A stretch of DNA of 64,000 nt from Oscillospiraceae bacterium. GTDB taxonomy: Bacteria > Bacillota > Clostridia > Oscillospirales > Ruminococcaceae. The translations under genes and the position numbers were made by a program. A model generated the notes under the pieces. The model searched no databases and had not been told where the DNA came from. It worked only from the letters and a program-made list of their open reading frames with translations. The stretch lies in assembly GCA_017483465.1 (NCBI GenBank), contig JAFUWN010000002.1:33301-97300 (forward strand), in the 5' to 3' direction. Shown one piece after another: positions 25,503 through 33,334 of the stretch (its first letter is position 1; each line of letters opens with the position of its first letter).

Positions 25503-26997
25503 CGGCTTCCGCCCCCTGTGCTGCCTGACTGGAATCAAATAACGGCAGAGTATCTCCGTCTTTGTATGCTCCCGGTGTCATAAGAATTTCGTCACCGTCT
25601 TTCAGGCCGCCGGAAGTAATTTCTGTATAATACGCACTTTCCATGCCGGTTTCTACGTTCACGGCCTTGGCAGTGGCTGTGCCGTCAGCATTTCTGACAA
25701 CAGTCAGGACAGATTTTGTATCGTCATCTTCGTTAGTCAGAATCGATTCATAAGGCACAGCGAGCACATCTTTTTTCTCTTCCAGAATAATCTTAACTTT
25801 GGCGTTCATGCCGATCAGTAATTCTTTGCTGTCTTTGACGGTAATTTCAGCCGAATAGCCGCCGCCGGAAGAAACTCCCGTCATGGCATTCTGAGAACCG
25901 GCATTATAGATATTCACGACTCTGGAGACTTCGGCTTCAAATTCCTTGTCACCGGTTGCACTGGTCTTGACAACAGCGGGCTGACCTTCATGCACATTCA
26001 GAATATCCGCTTCGTTGATCTGCACCGTAATTTTCAGAGCACCGGAATCCTCGATTGTCATAAGAGCCTCGGTTGTCGGGATACTGCCTTCAGAAACATT
26101 CAGAGAAGTAATAATGCCGCTTTTGGGAGCTGTAACAACACAGTCTGCAATAGATTCGGCAAGTTTATCCAGATCTGTCTGAACATCATTATTCTGCTGG
26201 AACTGTTCGGCATCCAGAACATCCTGATAGCTCTGAATCACGCTGTCAGCGGAACGTTCTGCGGCAGCATAGGCATCCCGTGCGGACTGTACAGATTTCT
26301 CATAAGAACTGAACTGGTCACGGATTGCTTCGAGGGAAGCTTCTTTGCTCTGAACAAGGGCATCTGCTTCCTGATAAGTCTGCATAGCCTCCTGATATTC
26401 TTCCTGATCCTGAGCATTATTCATTTTATTTTTAGCATTGTCACGGCGGCTGATCTGTTCATTCAGTTCATCCACGATTTTAGCTTCTTTGTTATATGCC
26501 TCATTCTGAGCTTCAATGGCATCATCAATGGCTCTCTGAGCCTGCTGGAGATTGATTTCTTTATCTCTCTTTGCATTTTCCAGATTTCTTTCATTGATTT
26601 TATGCTGATTTGCTGTCTGATTCTGTGAATTGGACTGTGTTTTGCTGAGTGTATCATACTGCTGCTGCAAATCCGTGCTGTCAAATTCGCAGAGCACATC
26701 GCCTTCTTTGACATGACTGCCGACTTCGACATTTAATTTCTTAATTTTCGCATTGAGCTTGCTGGTAACTTTTACGATATTTTCGCTCTCGACAGTACCG
26801 GAAACGCTGATAACATTGGAAATATCCCGTTTTTCGGCCTTGACTGTTTCAAGTTCCATACCGGAAAGCCCCTCCATTGCGGCAGACATGCCTTTCATGC
26901 AGGAAGTGACTCCGACAGCTCCGCCGCCAAGCAGCAGGACAAGCACGACTGCAATAATAATCCCTTTTTTCTTTTTCTTTTTTCTTGCCTGTTCCAT
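25495..26997 (-). CDS. MacA-like periplasmic adaptor (membrane fusion protein)
   Basis: 500 residues. A short basic N-terminus (ARKKKKKKG) precedes a single TM anchor, IIIAVVLVLLLGGGAVGVTS. A lipoyl half-motif (VSGTVESENIVKVTSKLNAKI, VKEGDVLCEFDSTDL) then leads into a coiled-coil hairpin at about 115-265 rich in Q, N and A, the second lipoyl half (APKSGIITSLNVSEG), a beta barrel and a membrane-proximal domain. The hairpin is long, so it could reach well into the cell wall. It is the first gene of the exporter operon, with a repeat-bearing promoter at 27026-27074. Confidence 0.93.
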   Translation of the reverse strand: MEQARKKKKKKGIIIAVVLVLLLGGGAVGVTSCMKGMSAAMEGLSGMELETVKAEKRDISNVISVSGTVESENIVKVTSKLNAKIKKLNVEVGSHVKEGDVLCEFDSTDLQQQYDTLSKTQSNSQNQTANQHKINERNLENAKRDKEINLQQAQRAIDDAIEAQNEAYNKEAKIVDELNEQISRRDNAKNKMNNAQDQEEYQEAMQTYQEADALVQSKEASLEAIRDQFSSYEKSVQSARDAYAAAERSADSVIQSYQDVLDAEQFQQNNDVQTDLDKLAESIADCVVTAPKSGIITSLNVSEGSIPTTEALMTIEDSGALKITVQINEADILNVHEGQPAVVKTSATGDKEFEAEVSRVVNIYNAGSQNAMTGVSSGGGYSAEITVKDSKELLIGMNAKVKIILEEKKDVLAVPYESILTNEDDDTKSVLTVVRNADGTATAKAVNVETGMESAYYTEITSGGLKDGDEILMTPGAYKDGDTLPLFDSSQAAQGAEADE

Positions 26998-27025
26998 AGA
27001 TAAGAAACTCCTTTCCCGATTCAGG

Positions 27026-27066
27026 TGTACTTGTTTGATAAGTACATTATAGCACAGATAAGTACA
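27026..27066 (-). promoter_or_regulatory. candidate operator: two GATAAGTACA repeats and a palindrome
   Basis: GATAAGTACA occurs exactly twice, at 27037-27046 and 27057-27066, 20 bp apart (two helical turns). The first copy is half of the inverted repeat TGTACTT-N7-AAGTACA (27026-27046), which abuts the -10 and covers the start site. The second lies in the spacer. This looks like a binding site for a dimeric repressor of the exporter operon; the regulator is not identified. Confidence 0.6.
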
Positions 27067-27074
27067 CTTGTCAA
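27046..27074 (-). promoter_or_regulatory. proximal sigma-A promoter of the macAB-type operon
   Basis: TTGACA (27069-27074), TATAAT (27046-27051), 17-bp spacer, TGC before the -10; overlapped by the repeat elements. Confidence 0.85.
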
Positions 27075-27123
27075 TAGGTTTTTTCTATATTTTCAGTGTA
27101 TTATCTGAAATAGTACAGATGAT

Positions 27124-27152
27124 ATTATAGCATATTATATTCCGTTTGTCAA
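27124..27152 (-). promoter_or_regulatory. second sigma-A promoter upstream of macA
   Basis: TTGACA (27147-27152), TATAAT (27124-27129), 17-bp spacer, TGC before the -10. Confidence 0.7.
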
Positions 27153-27198
27153 GAGCTTTTCTGCAAATTTAAAAAAGTAAATTTTATTTACTGTTCTA

Positions 27199-27227
27199 GT
27201 TATAACATATTTTGTATGTTCTGTCAA
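27199..27227 (-). promoter_or_regulatory. third promoter-like site upstream of macA
   Basis: TTGACA (27222-27227), TATAAC (27199-27204), 17-bp spacer, TGT before the -10. The 330-base gap between macA and the next gene otherwise holds only these sites and the rightward promoter at 27275. Confidence 0.55.
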
Positions 27228-27274
27228 TATTTCTGATACTTTTCAGCATTGGGAACAATATTTTATTCAGATTC

Positions 27275-27303
27275 TTGACTTTTCTGTAAAAATATGCTAT
27301 AAT
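27275..27303 (+). promoter_or_regulatory. sigma-A promoter of the TM1266-type gene
   Basis: TTGACT (27275-27280), TATAAT (27298-27303), 17-bp spacer, TGC before the -10. Confidence 0.82.
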
Positions 27304-27327
27304 AAAAACCGGAAAGGAGTGTGCCGC

Positions 27328-27591
27328 ATGGAAACCAGAGTCGCAATTATCGGCATTATCATCACAAATCCGGAACAGATCGGCAGATTAAATTCTGTTC
27401 TGCATGAATACGGAGATTATATTATCGGCCGGATGGGAATCCCCTACCGGCAGAAAAATATTCATATTATCAGTGTCGCTGTAGATGCACCTCAGAATAT
27501 TATCAATACATTATCCGGAAAAATCGGAAGACTGGACGGCATTTCTGCAAAGACTGCCTATTCTGATGTGATCAGCAAACCGGATACCTAA
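27328..27591 (+). CDS. TM1266-type iron-only hydrogenase system regulator
   Basis: 87 residues from ATG 27328 (AAGGAG nine bases upstream). The sequence METRVAIIGIIITNPEQIG, then YGDYIIGRMGIPYRQKNIHIISVAVDAP, then LSGKIGRLDGISAKTAYS is the ACT-like ferredoxin fold of the family usually found with the [FeFe]-hydrogenase maturases HydE, HydF and HydG. None of those genes, nor a hydrogenase, is in this window, so the gene is displaced or has another target. It is monocistronic with its own promoter and a strong terminator. Confidence 0.85.
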   Translation: METRVAIIGIIITNPEQIGRLNSVLHEYGDYIIGRMGIPYRQKNIHIISVAVDAPQNIINTLSGKIGRLDGISAKTAYSDVISKPDT

Positions 27592-27595
27592 ACAG

Positions 27596-27627
27596 ATACC
27601 GCCGGAGTTTTCATGCTCCGGCGGTAT
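27596..27627. terminator. bidirectional terminator
   Basis: Perfect 12-bp stem ATACCGCCGGAG / CTCCGGCGGTAT with an 8-base loop, between the TM1266-type gene and fucO. Confidence 0.85.
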
Positions 27628-27645
27628 TTGTTGATATAAAAATTA

Positions 27646-28794
27646 TTACAATAAGGACTGATACAAAGCTTTGATTTCTTCTACAGAAGTTTCCCTCGGA
27701 TTTCCGGGACGGCAGGCATCAGCATAAGCCGATTCCGACAGGAAATCCAGATCTTCCGGCTTGACGATTTCTTTCAGGTCAGCCGGAATGCCGACATCCT
27801 GAGACAGCTGACGAACCGCATCAACAGCGGCTTTCCGGTATTCTTCCACGGTCATGGATTCTGTTCCCTCAACCCCCATAGCGGCGGCGATATACTTGAA
27901 TTTATCGCCTGTTTCCGGTGCATTGTATTCCATGACAGTCGGCAGAATAATGGCATTTGCCACACCGTGCGGCGTATCATACAGAGCACCGAGCGGATGT
28001 GCCATAGAATGTACAATTCCGAGGCCGACATTGGAAAAGCCCATGCCTGCGATATACTGACCGAGTGCCATGCCCTCACGGCCCTCCGGGTCATTGACAA
28101 CGGCTTTTCTGAGAGATTTTGCAATAATTTCAATCGCTTTCAGATGAAACATGTCCGTCATTTCCCAAGCGGCTTTTGTTGTAAAGCCCTCGATCGCATG
28201 AGTCAGGGCATCCATACCGGTAGCGGCAGTCAGGCTCTTCGGCATAGTATTCATCATATCCGGGTCAACAAATGCAACAACCGGAATATCATGCACATCA
28301 ACACAGACCATCTTTCTGTTTTTTTCTTCATCTGTAATCACATAATTAATCGTAACTTCTGCGGCAGTTCCGGCAGTTGTCGGCACGGCCAGAATCGGAA
28401 CGCTTCTCTTTTCTGTCGGAGCGACACCCTCCAGACTCCGGACATCAGCGAAATCCGGATTCTTGATAATAATTCCGACAGCCTTTGCCGTATCCATAGA
28501 AGACCCGCCGCCGACAGCAATGATATAATCCGAACCGGATGCCTTATATGCCGCCACACCGTTCTGTACATTATCAATTGTCGGATTTGCCTTGATTTCT
28601 GAATAAATCTCATAAGGCATATCATTTTCTTCCAGAACTTTTGTCACTTTGGAAACGACACCGTACTTGATCAGATCAGGATCTGTACAGAGAAATGCTT
28701 TTTTAAAGCCTCTGCTTCTGACTTCGTTTGCAATTTCCACCACAGCACCCGAGCCATGATAAGAAATTTCATTCAATACAATTCGATTAGCCAT
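27646..28794 (-). CDS. fucO: iron-containing lactaldehyde reductase / 1,2-propanediol oxidoreductase
   Basis: 382 residues from ATG 28794; the homologous FucO N-terminus (MANRxxLNE) fixes this start, although AGGAGG is 12 bases away. Group III iron-dependent alcohol dehydrogenase. NAD-binding is GGGSSMDTAKAVGI. The Fe-binding region includes ATGMDALTHAIEG and HSMAHPLGALYDTPHG with its His ligands. Close FucO matches include DVRSLEGVAPT, TINYVITDEEKNRKMVCVDVHD and GQYIAGMGFSNVGLG. It makes (S)-1,2-propanediol from lactaldehyde during fucose or rhamnose fermentation. No deoxysugar genes are adjacent. Confidence 0.93.
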   Translation of the reverse strand: MANRIVLNEISYHGSGAVVEIANEVRSRGFKKAFLCTDPDLIKYGVVSKVTKVLEENDMPYEIYSEIKANPTIDNVQNGVAAYKASGSDYIIAVGGGSSMDTAKAVGIIIKNPDFADVRSLEGVAPTEKRSVPILAVPTTAGTAAEVTINYVITDEEKNRKMVCVDVHDIPVVAFVDPDMMNTMPKSLTAATGMDALTHAIEGFTTKAAWEMTDMFHLKAIEIIAKSLRKAVVNDPEGREGMALGQYIAGMGFSNVGLGIVHSMAHPLGALYDTPHGVANAIILPTVMEYNAPETGDKFKYIAAAMGVEGTESMTVEEYRKAAVDAVRQLSQDVGIPADLKEIVKPEDLDFLSESAYADACRPGNPRETSVEEIKALYQSLL

Positions 28795-28837
28795 AATAAC
28801 TATCATCCTCCTGTAAGCATAAATTAAATTATGATAT

Positions 28838-28866
28838 ATTATACCATATTTATCATGATTTGTCAA
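28838..28866 (-). promoter_or_regulatory. sigma-A promoter of fucO
   Basis: TTGACA (28861-28866), TATAAT (28838-28843), 17-bp spacer, TGG before the -10. Confidence 0.82.
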
Positions 28867-28943
28867 TAGCATTTTAGTGATTTATCACAAAGTGACAAAA
28901 TTCCGGTCTGACAGAAAAAAAGACAAATATTTAAAATTTTCTC

Positions 28944-28972
28944 TTGCATTTTTTATGATTTTGTGCTATGAT
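28944..28972 (+). promoter_or_regulatory. sigma-A promoter of carB
   Basis: TTGCAT (28944-28949), TATGAT (28967-28972), 17-bp spacer, TGC before the -10. Confidence 0.7.
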
Positions 28973-29039
28973 AGTAATTAAGCATAAATCTATACATGCC
29001 AAAAAATTTTTGTGCGTATGCACAGTCAGGAGAGTTACC

Positions 29040-32000
29040 ATGCCAAAGAAACAGGATATTCACAAGATTATGATTATCGGCTCCGGCCCCATTATCATCG
29101 GACAGGCCTGCGAGTTTGACTATTCCGGCACACAAGCCTGCAAAGCTCTGCGAAAACTGGGATATGAAATCGTACTCGTCAATTCCAATCCGGCAACCAT
29201 CATGACAGACCCCGATGTTGCTGATATTACTTACATCGAGCCGCTGAATCTGCACAGGCTGACCCAGATTATCGAAAAAGAAAAGCCTGATGCTCTGCTG
29301 CCGAACCTCGGCGGTCAGTCCGGTCTGAATCTTTGTTCCGAACTCGCCAAAGAAGGCGTTTTAGAAAAAAATCATGTTCAGGTCATCGGCGTTCAGGTTG
29401 ATGCCATTGAACGTGGAGAAGACAGAATTGAATTCAAAAATACTATGAATCAGCTCGGCATTGAAATGCCCCGCAGTCATGAGGCATATTCTGTTGAAGA
29501 AGCAGTCAAAATTGCTGAAGAACTGCATTATCCTGTCGTTCTGCGTCCGGCTTACACCATGGGCGGTGCAGGCGGCGGCCTTGTCTATAACGTAGAAGAA
29601 TTAAAAACCGTCTGTGCAAGAGGCTTGCAGGCTTCTCTGGTACATCAGGTACTTGTTGAAGAATGCATCAGCGGCTGGGAAGAACTGGAACTCGAAGTAG
29701 TCCGTGATGCGGAAAATAACATCATCACAGTCTGCTTTATCGAAAATATCGACCCGATCGGCGTACACACAGGCGATTCGTTCTGTTCTGCTCCGATGCT
29801 GACAATCTCTGAAGAAGTTCAGAAAAAATTACAGGAATATTCTTACAAGATTGTAGAAGCGATTCAGGTCATCGGCGGCTGTAACTGTCAGTTTGCTCAT
29901 GATCCGGTTACCGGCAGAATTGTTGTCATTGAGATCAATCCGAGAACTTCCCGTTCTTCGGCACTGGCCTCCAAAGCAACAGGTTTCCCGATTGCACTGG
30001 TCTCTGCAATGCTGGCCTGCGGACTGACTCTGAAAGAAATCCCCTGCGGAAAATACGGCACTCTGGACAAATATGTCCCGGACGGCGATTATGTTGTCAT
30101 CAAATTCGCAAGATGGGCATTCGAGAAATTCAAGGGTGCAGAAGACAAGCTCGGCACACAGATGAAAGCCGTCGGCGAAGTCATGAGCATTGGCAAAACT
30201 TATAAAGAAGCTTTCCAGAAAGCTATCAGAAGTCTGGAAACCGGCCGCTATGGTCTGGGTTTTGCAAAGGATTTCCATAACAAGTCCAAAGAAGAACTGC
30301 TCTCTATGCTGAATGTTCCGACCAGTGAACGGCAGTTCATTATCTATGAAGCTCTCAGAAAAGGGGCAACTGTAGAAGAAATTTTTGAATTGACCAAAAT
30401 CAAGCATTATTTCCTGAATCAGATGCTCGAACTCGTACAGGAAGAAGAAGAACTTCTGAAGCTCAAAGGCTCTGTGCCGGAAACCGCTGTTCTCAGACAG
30501 GCAAAACTTGACGGCTTCAGTGACAGATATTTAAGCATGTTACTTGAACTTCCGGAAGAACAGATCAGAAATGCAAGATTAGCAGCCGGAATCCGTCAGG
30601 CATGGGAAGGCGTTCATGTCAGCGGTACACAGGACGCAGCATATTATTATTCTACTTATCATCTCAGCGAAGATAAAAGCCCCTGCAATACCGATAAGCC
30701 GAAGATCATGATTCTCGGCGGCGGTCCGAACAGAATCGGTCAGGGTATCGAATTTGACTACTGCTGTGTACATGCCGCATTAGCTCTGAAAAAACTCGGC
30801 TTTGAATCAATTATTGTCAACTGCAATCCCGAAACCGTTTCTACTGACTATGATACTTCTGATAAACTCTATTTCGAGCCTTTGACTCTTGAAGATGTTC
30901 TCAGCATTCATGAGAAAGAAAAGCCTGTCGGAGTTATTGCACAGTTCGGCGGTCAGACTCCTCTGAATCTTGCCAATGATCTGAAAAAATACGGTGTTAA
31001 AATCCTCGGTACTTCTCCGGAAACGATCGACCTCGCTGAAGACCGTGATCACTTCCGTGCAATGATGGAAAAATTAGAAATTCCGATGCCGGAATCCGGT
31101 ATGGCTGTTACTGTCGAAGATGCTCTGGAAATCGCAAATAAGATCGGTTATCCGGTTATGGTTCGTCCCTCTTACGTCCTCGGCGGCAGAGGCATGGAAA
31201 TCGTTCATGATGACGAAATGATGAGAGTCTACATGTCTGCCGCTGTCGGTGTGACTCCGGACAGACCTATCCTGATTGACAGATTTCTGAATCATGCAAC
31301 TGAATGCGAAGCCGATGCGATCTCCGATGGTACAAATTGTTTCGTTCCTGCTGTGATGGAACATATCGAACTTGCCGGTGTGCATTCCGGTGACTCGGCT
31401 TGTATTCTGCCCTCTAAGAATCTCTCTGAAAAACAGATTGCAACTATCAAAGATTATACTAAGAAAATCGCTGTCGAAATGGGTGTCTGCGGTCTGATGA
31501 ATATGCAGTATGCCATTGAAGACGATACTGTCTATGTCCTCGAAGCTAACCCCAGAGCTTCCAGAACAGTTCCGTTAGTATCGAAAGTATGCAGTATCAA
31601 CATGGTCAAGATCGCTACAGAGATTATTACTTCCGAACTCACAGGCAAGCCCTCCCCTGTTCCGGAGCTGAAAGATCATGTGATCAAGCATTACGGTGTG
31701 AAAGAAGCTGTCTTCCCGTTCAATATGTTCCCGGAAGTCGATCCGCTCTTAGGTCCTGAAATGCGTTCCACCGGCGAAGTGCTCGGTATCTCCGAATCTT
31801 TCGGCGAAGCTTACTACAAAGCCGAAGAAGCCACACAGACAAGACTTCCCTCTGAAGGAACTGTTCTCCTGAGTGTCTGCGACAGAGACAAGCCAGAACT
31901 TCCGGAAATCGCAAAGGCATTCAACGAACTCGGCTTTAAAGTGATCGCTACTCACAAATGCTATAAATATCTCAAAGAAAGAGAAATCCCCTGCGAGCGT

Positions 32001-32264
32001 ATCTACAAAATGTACGAGGGCGGCCGGCCGAATATCGGTGACGGTATCACAAACGGAGAAATTCAGCTGATTATCAATACTCCGATCGGCAAGGAAAGCC
32101 GTCATGATGACAGCTATATCCGTAAAGCTGCCATCAAGCACAGAATCCCCTATATCACCACTATGGCTGCGGCTAAGGCAAGTGTTGAGGGTATCCGTGC
32201 AATCAAAGAAAATCAGCATTTCGGCGTGAAGTCCTTACAGGCTCATCATGATGAAATCGAATAA
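29040..32264 (+). CDS. carB: carbamoyl phosphate synthase large subunit
   Basis: 1074 residues from ATG 29040 with AGGAG upstream, the full normal length. It makes carbamoyl phosphate for arginine and pyrimidines from bicarbonate, ammonia and two ATP. It has two homologous ATP-grasp halves beginning KIMIIGSGPIIIGQACEFDYSG and KIMILGGGPNRIGQGIEFDYCC, with VRPAYTMGGAGGG and VRPSYVLGGRGME as the grasp loops. The C-terminal MGS-like allosteric domain (from about 935) has the TTMAAAKAS segment. The small glutaminase subunit carA is not adjacent on either side, so it must be encoded elsewhere. Confidence 0.98.
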   Translation: MPKKQDIHKIMIIGSGPIIIGQACEFDYSGTQACKALRKLGYEIVLVNSNPATIMTDPDVADITYIEPLNLHRLTQIIEKEKPDALLPNLGGQSGLNLCSELAKEGVLEKNHVQVIGVQVDAIERGEDRIEFKNTMNQLGIEMPRSHEAYSVEEAVKIAEELHYPVVLRPAYTMGGAGGGLVYNVEELKTVCARGLQASLVHQVLVEECISGWEELELEVVRDAENNIITVCFIENIDPIGVHTGDSFCSAPMLTISEEVQKKLQEYSYKIVEAIQVIGGCNCQFAHDPVTGRIVVIEINPRTSRSSALASKATGFPIALVSAMLACGLTLKEIPCGKYGTLDKYVPDGDYVVIKFARWAFEKFKGAEDKLGTQMKAVGEVMSIGKTYKEAFQKAIRSLETGRYGLGFAKDFHNKSKEELLSMLNVPTSERQFIIYEALRKGATVEEIFELTKIKHYFLNQMLELVQEEEELLKLKGSVPETAVLRQAKLDGFSDRYLSMLLELPEEQIRNARLAAGIRQAWEGVHVSGTQDAAYYYSTYHLSEDKSPCNTDKPKIMILGGGPNRIGQGIEFDYCCVHAALALKKLGFESIIVNCNPETVSTDYDTSDKLYFEPLTLEDVLSIHEKEKPVGVIAQFGGQTPLNLANDLKKYGVKILGTSPETIDLAEDRDHFRAMMEKLEIPMPESGMAVTVEDALEIANKIGYPVMVRPSYVLGGRGMEIVHDDEMMRVYMSAAVGVTPDRPILIDRFLNHATECEADAISDGTNCFVPAVMEHIELAGVHSGDSACILPSKNLSEKQIATIKDYTKKIAVEMGVCGLMNMQYAIEDDTVYVLEANPRASRTVPLVSKVCSINMVKIATEIITSELTGKPSPVPELKDHVIKHYGVKEAVFPFNMFPEVDPLLGPEMRSTGEVLGISESFGEAYYKAEEATQTRLPSEGTVLLSVCDRDKPELPEIAKAFNELGFKVIATHKCYKYLKEREIPCERIYKMYEGGRPNIGDGITNGEIQLIINTPIGKESRHDDSYIRKAAIKHRIPYITTMAAAKASVEGIRAIKENQHFGVKSLQAHHDEIE

Positions 32265-32275
32265 TTGAATTTATC

Positions 32276-32307
32276 ACAGGGACTGCAAAGACAGTCCCTG
32301 TTTTTTT
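32276..32307 (+). terminator. terminator of carB
   Basis: Perfect 10-bp stem ACAGGGACTG / CAGTCCCTGT, 6-base loop, followed by T7. Confidence 0.93.
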
Positions 32308-32330
32308 GAGAAATGCGAAACTTTTTTCTC

Positions 32331-32359
32331 TTGACAAGTCTCATATTTTGTGCTATGAT
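32331..32359 (+). promoter_or_regulatory. sigma-A promoter of the YGPP / radical SAM operon
   Basis: TTGACA (32331-32336), TATGAT (32354-32359), 17-bp spacer, TGC before the -10. Confidence 0.82.
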
Positions 32360-32401
32360 AGAGTTATCAATAAAATCTATTTCATAAAGAGGACGATTTT
32401 T

Positions 32402-32593
32402 ATGAAAAAAAGAAAAGCCGCTCTGACAGCGGCACTCTCTGCCGTAGCATTGAGTTTCACTGCCTGCGGTATGTATGGCTCTGAACCCGTCAGCAGTATT
32501 CCTCCGGAGACTGAACCATCTGTATCAGAAGATACTTCCGAACCGACTCAGAATATTTCTACGAAAATTGATAATCCAGATGATAACTCATAA
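32402..32593 (+). CDS. 63-residue lipoprotein of the radical SAM locus
   Basis: The peptide has a short basic N-terminus (MKKRKAALTAALSAVALSF) and a lipobox-like TAC with C22, immediately followed by GMYGSEP and then an acidic Ser/Pro/Thr-rich tail to residue 63. The lipid-anchor Cys plus a YG-P element next to it mirrors the YGPP motifs of the protein encoded 28 bases downstream. The leader also resembles that protein's leader (MKKTKKTALTAAAF). ATG 32402 has AAGAGG upstream. It may be a second substrate of the radical SAM enzyme or a surface anchor. The family is not firmly recognised. Confidence 0.75.
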   Translation: MKKRKAALTAALSAVALSFTACGMYGSEPVSSIPPETEPSVSEDTSEPTQNISTKIDNPDDNS

Positions 32594-32621
32594 TGCAAAT
32601 TAATCAGAAAGAAGTGATATT

Positions 32622-33323
32622 ATGAAAAAAACGAAAAAAACCGCTCTGACTGCCGCCGCATTCGCCGCCGCTATGGGTGCGAATGTCTGTTCGAGTCTGC
32701 CCGTTTCTTCATTCGGCGATCTTTATTATGGCTTGAGAATCTCCAGTGCCGGCGATATTGACGGCGATGGAGAACTTGATCTGACAGATGTGATTTTTCT
32801 GTATAAGTATCTGACCAATAAACAGCCTATGACAGAAGAAGAATATTATCGTGCAGATGTCAATGAAGACGGCTATGTCAATATCTTCGATTTTGTCATG
32901 CAAAAACAGATTCTTCTGTTTGTTCCGGTGGTTCCTGTACCGCTCTATGGGCCTCCTCCGGAAGAAGATACGACTTATAATCCTGAAACAGATACAACTT
33001 ATAACCCCGAAACGGATACAATTCCGGAAACTGTCTACGGCCCTCCCGTCTGGATGACTGATCTCACGGAAACAGAAACTTATGACCCTGAAACAGATAT
33101 TCCGATCTGTGTCTATGGCCCGCCGGAGTATTTTGAAACCGACCAAACAGAACCCGAAACAACTACTTATGTTCCGGAATCTGATCTGCCTGTCTGTGTC
33201 TATGGCCCTCCCGAATATTTTGAAACCACCGAACCGGAAACCGATACCACCTATAATCCGGAAGATGAAGAGCCGCAGGATGTCTACGGCCCTCCGGAAT
33301 ACTTCGGAACTACAGAAAATTAA
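32622..33323 (+). CDS. secreted dockerin-like protein with five YGPP repeats (candidate radical SAM substrate)
   Basis: 233 residues. The signal peptide covers about 1-30 (MKKTKKTALTAAAFAAAMGA). A type I dockerin-like module spans about 44-99 with two EF-hand loops (GDIDGDGELDLTDV and ADVNEDGYVNIFDF). The rest is an acidic Thr/Glu/Pro tail with YGPP at residues 109, 139, 165, 194 and 222, spaced 30, 26, 29 and 28 residues. Copies 3 to 5 are VYGPPEYF, and copies 3 and 4 have Cys directly before (CVYGPPEYFET). Linkers carry TTYNPETD units. It sits 11 bases before a radical SAM/SPASM gene. The regular aromatic-Gly-Pro-Pro sites look like modification sites. Function is not established. Confidence 0.8.
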   Translation: MKKTKKTALTAAAFAAAMGANVCSSLPVSSFGDLYYGLRISSAGDIDGDGELDLTDVIFLYKYLTNKQPMTEEEYYRADVNEDGYVNIFDFVMQKQILLFVPVVPVPLYGPPPEEDTTYNPETDTTYNPETDTIPETVYGPPVWMTDLTETETYDPETDIPICVYGPPEYFETDQTEPETTTYVPESDLPVCVYGPPEYFETTEPETDTTYNPEDEEPQDVYGPPEYFGTTEN

Positions 33324-33334
33324 GGGGAATCCTC

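Noticed and set aside
29829-30407. 192-codon minus-strand frame inside carB
   Set aside because: Shadow frame opposite an intact, conserved ATP-grasp domain.
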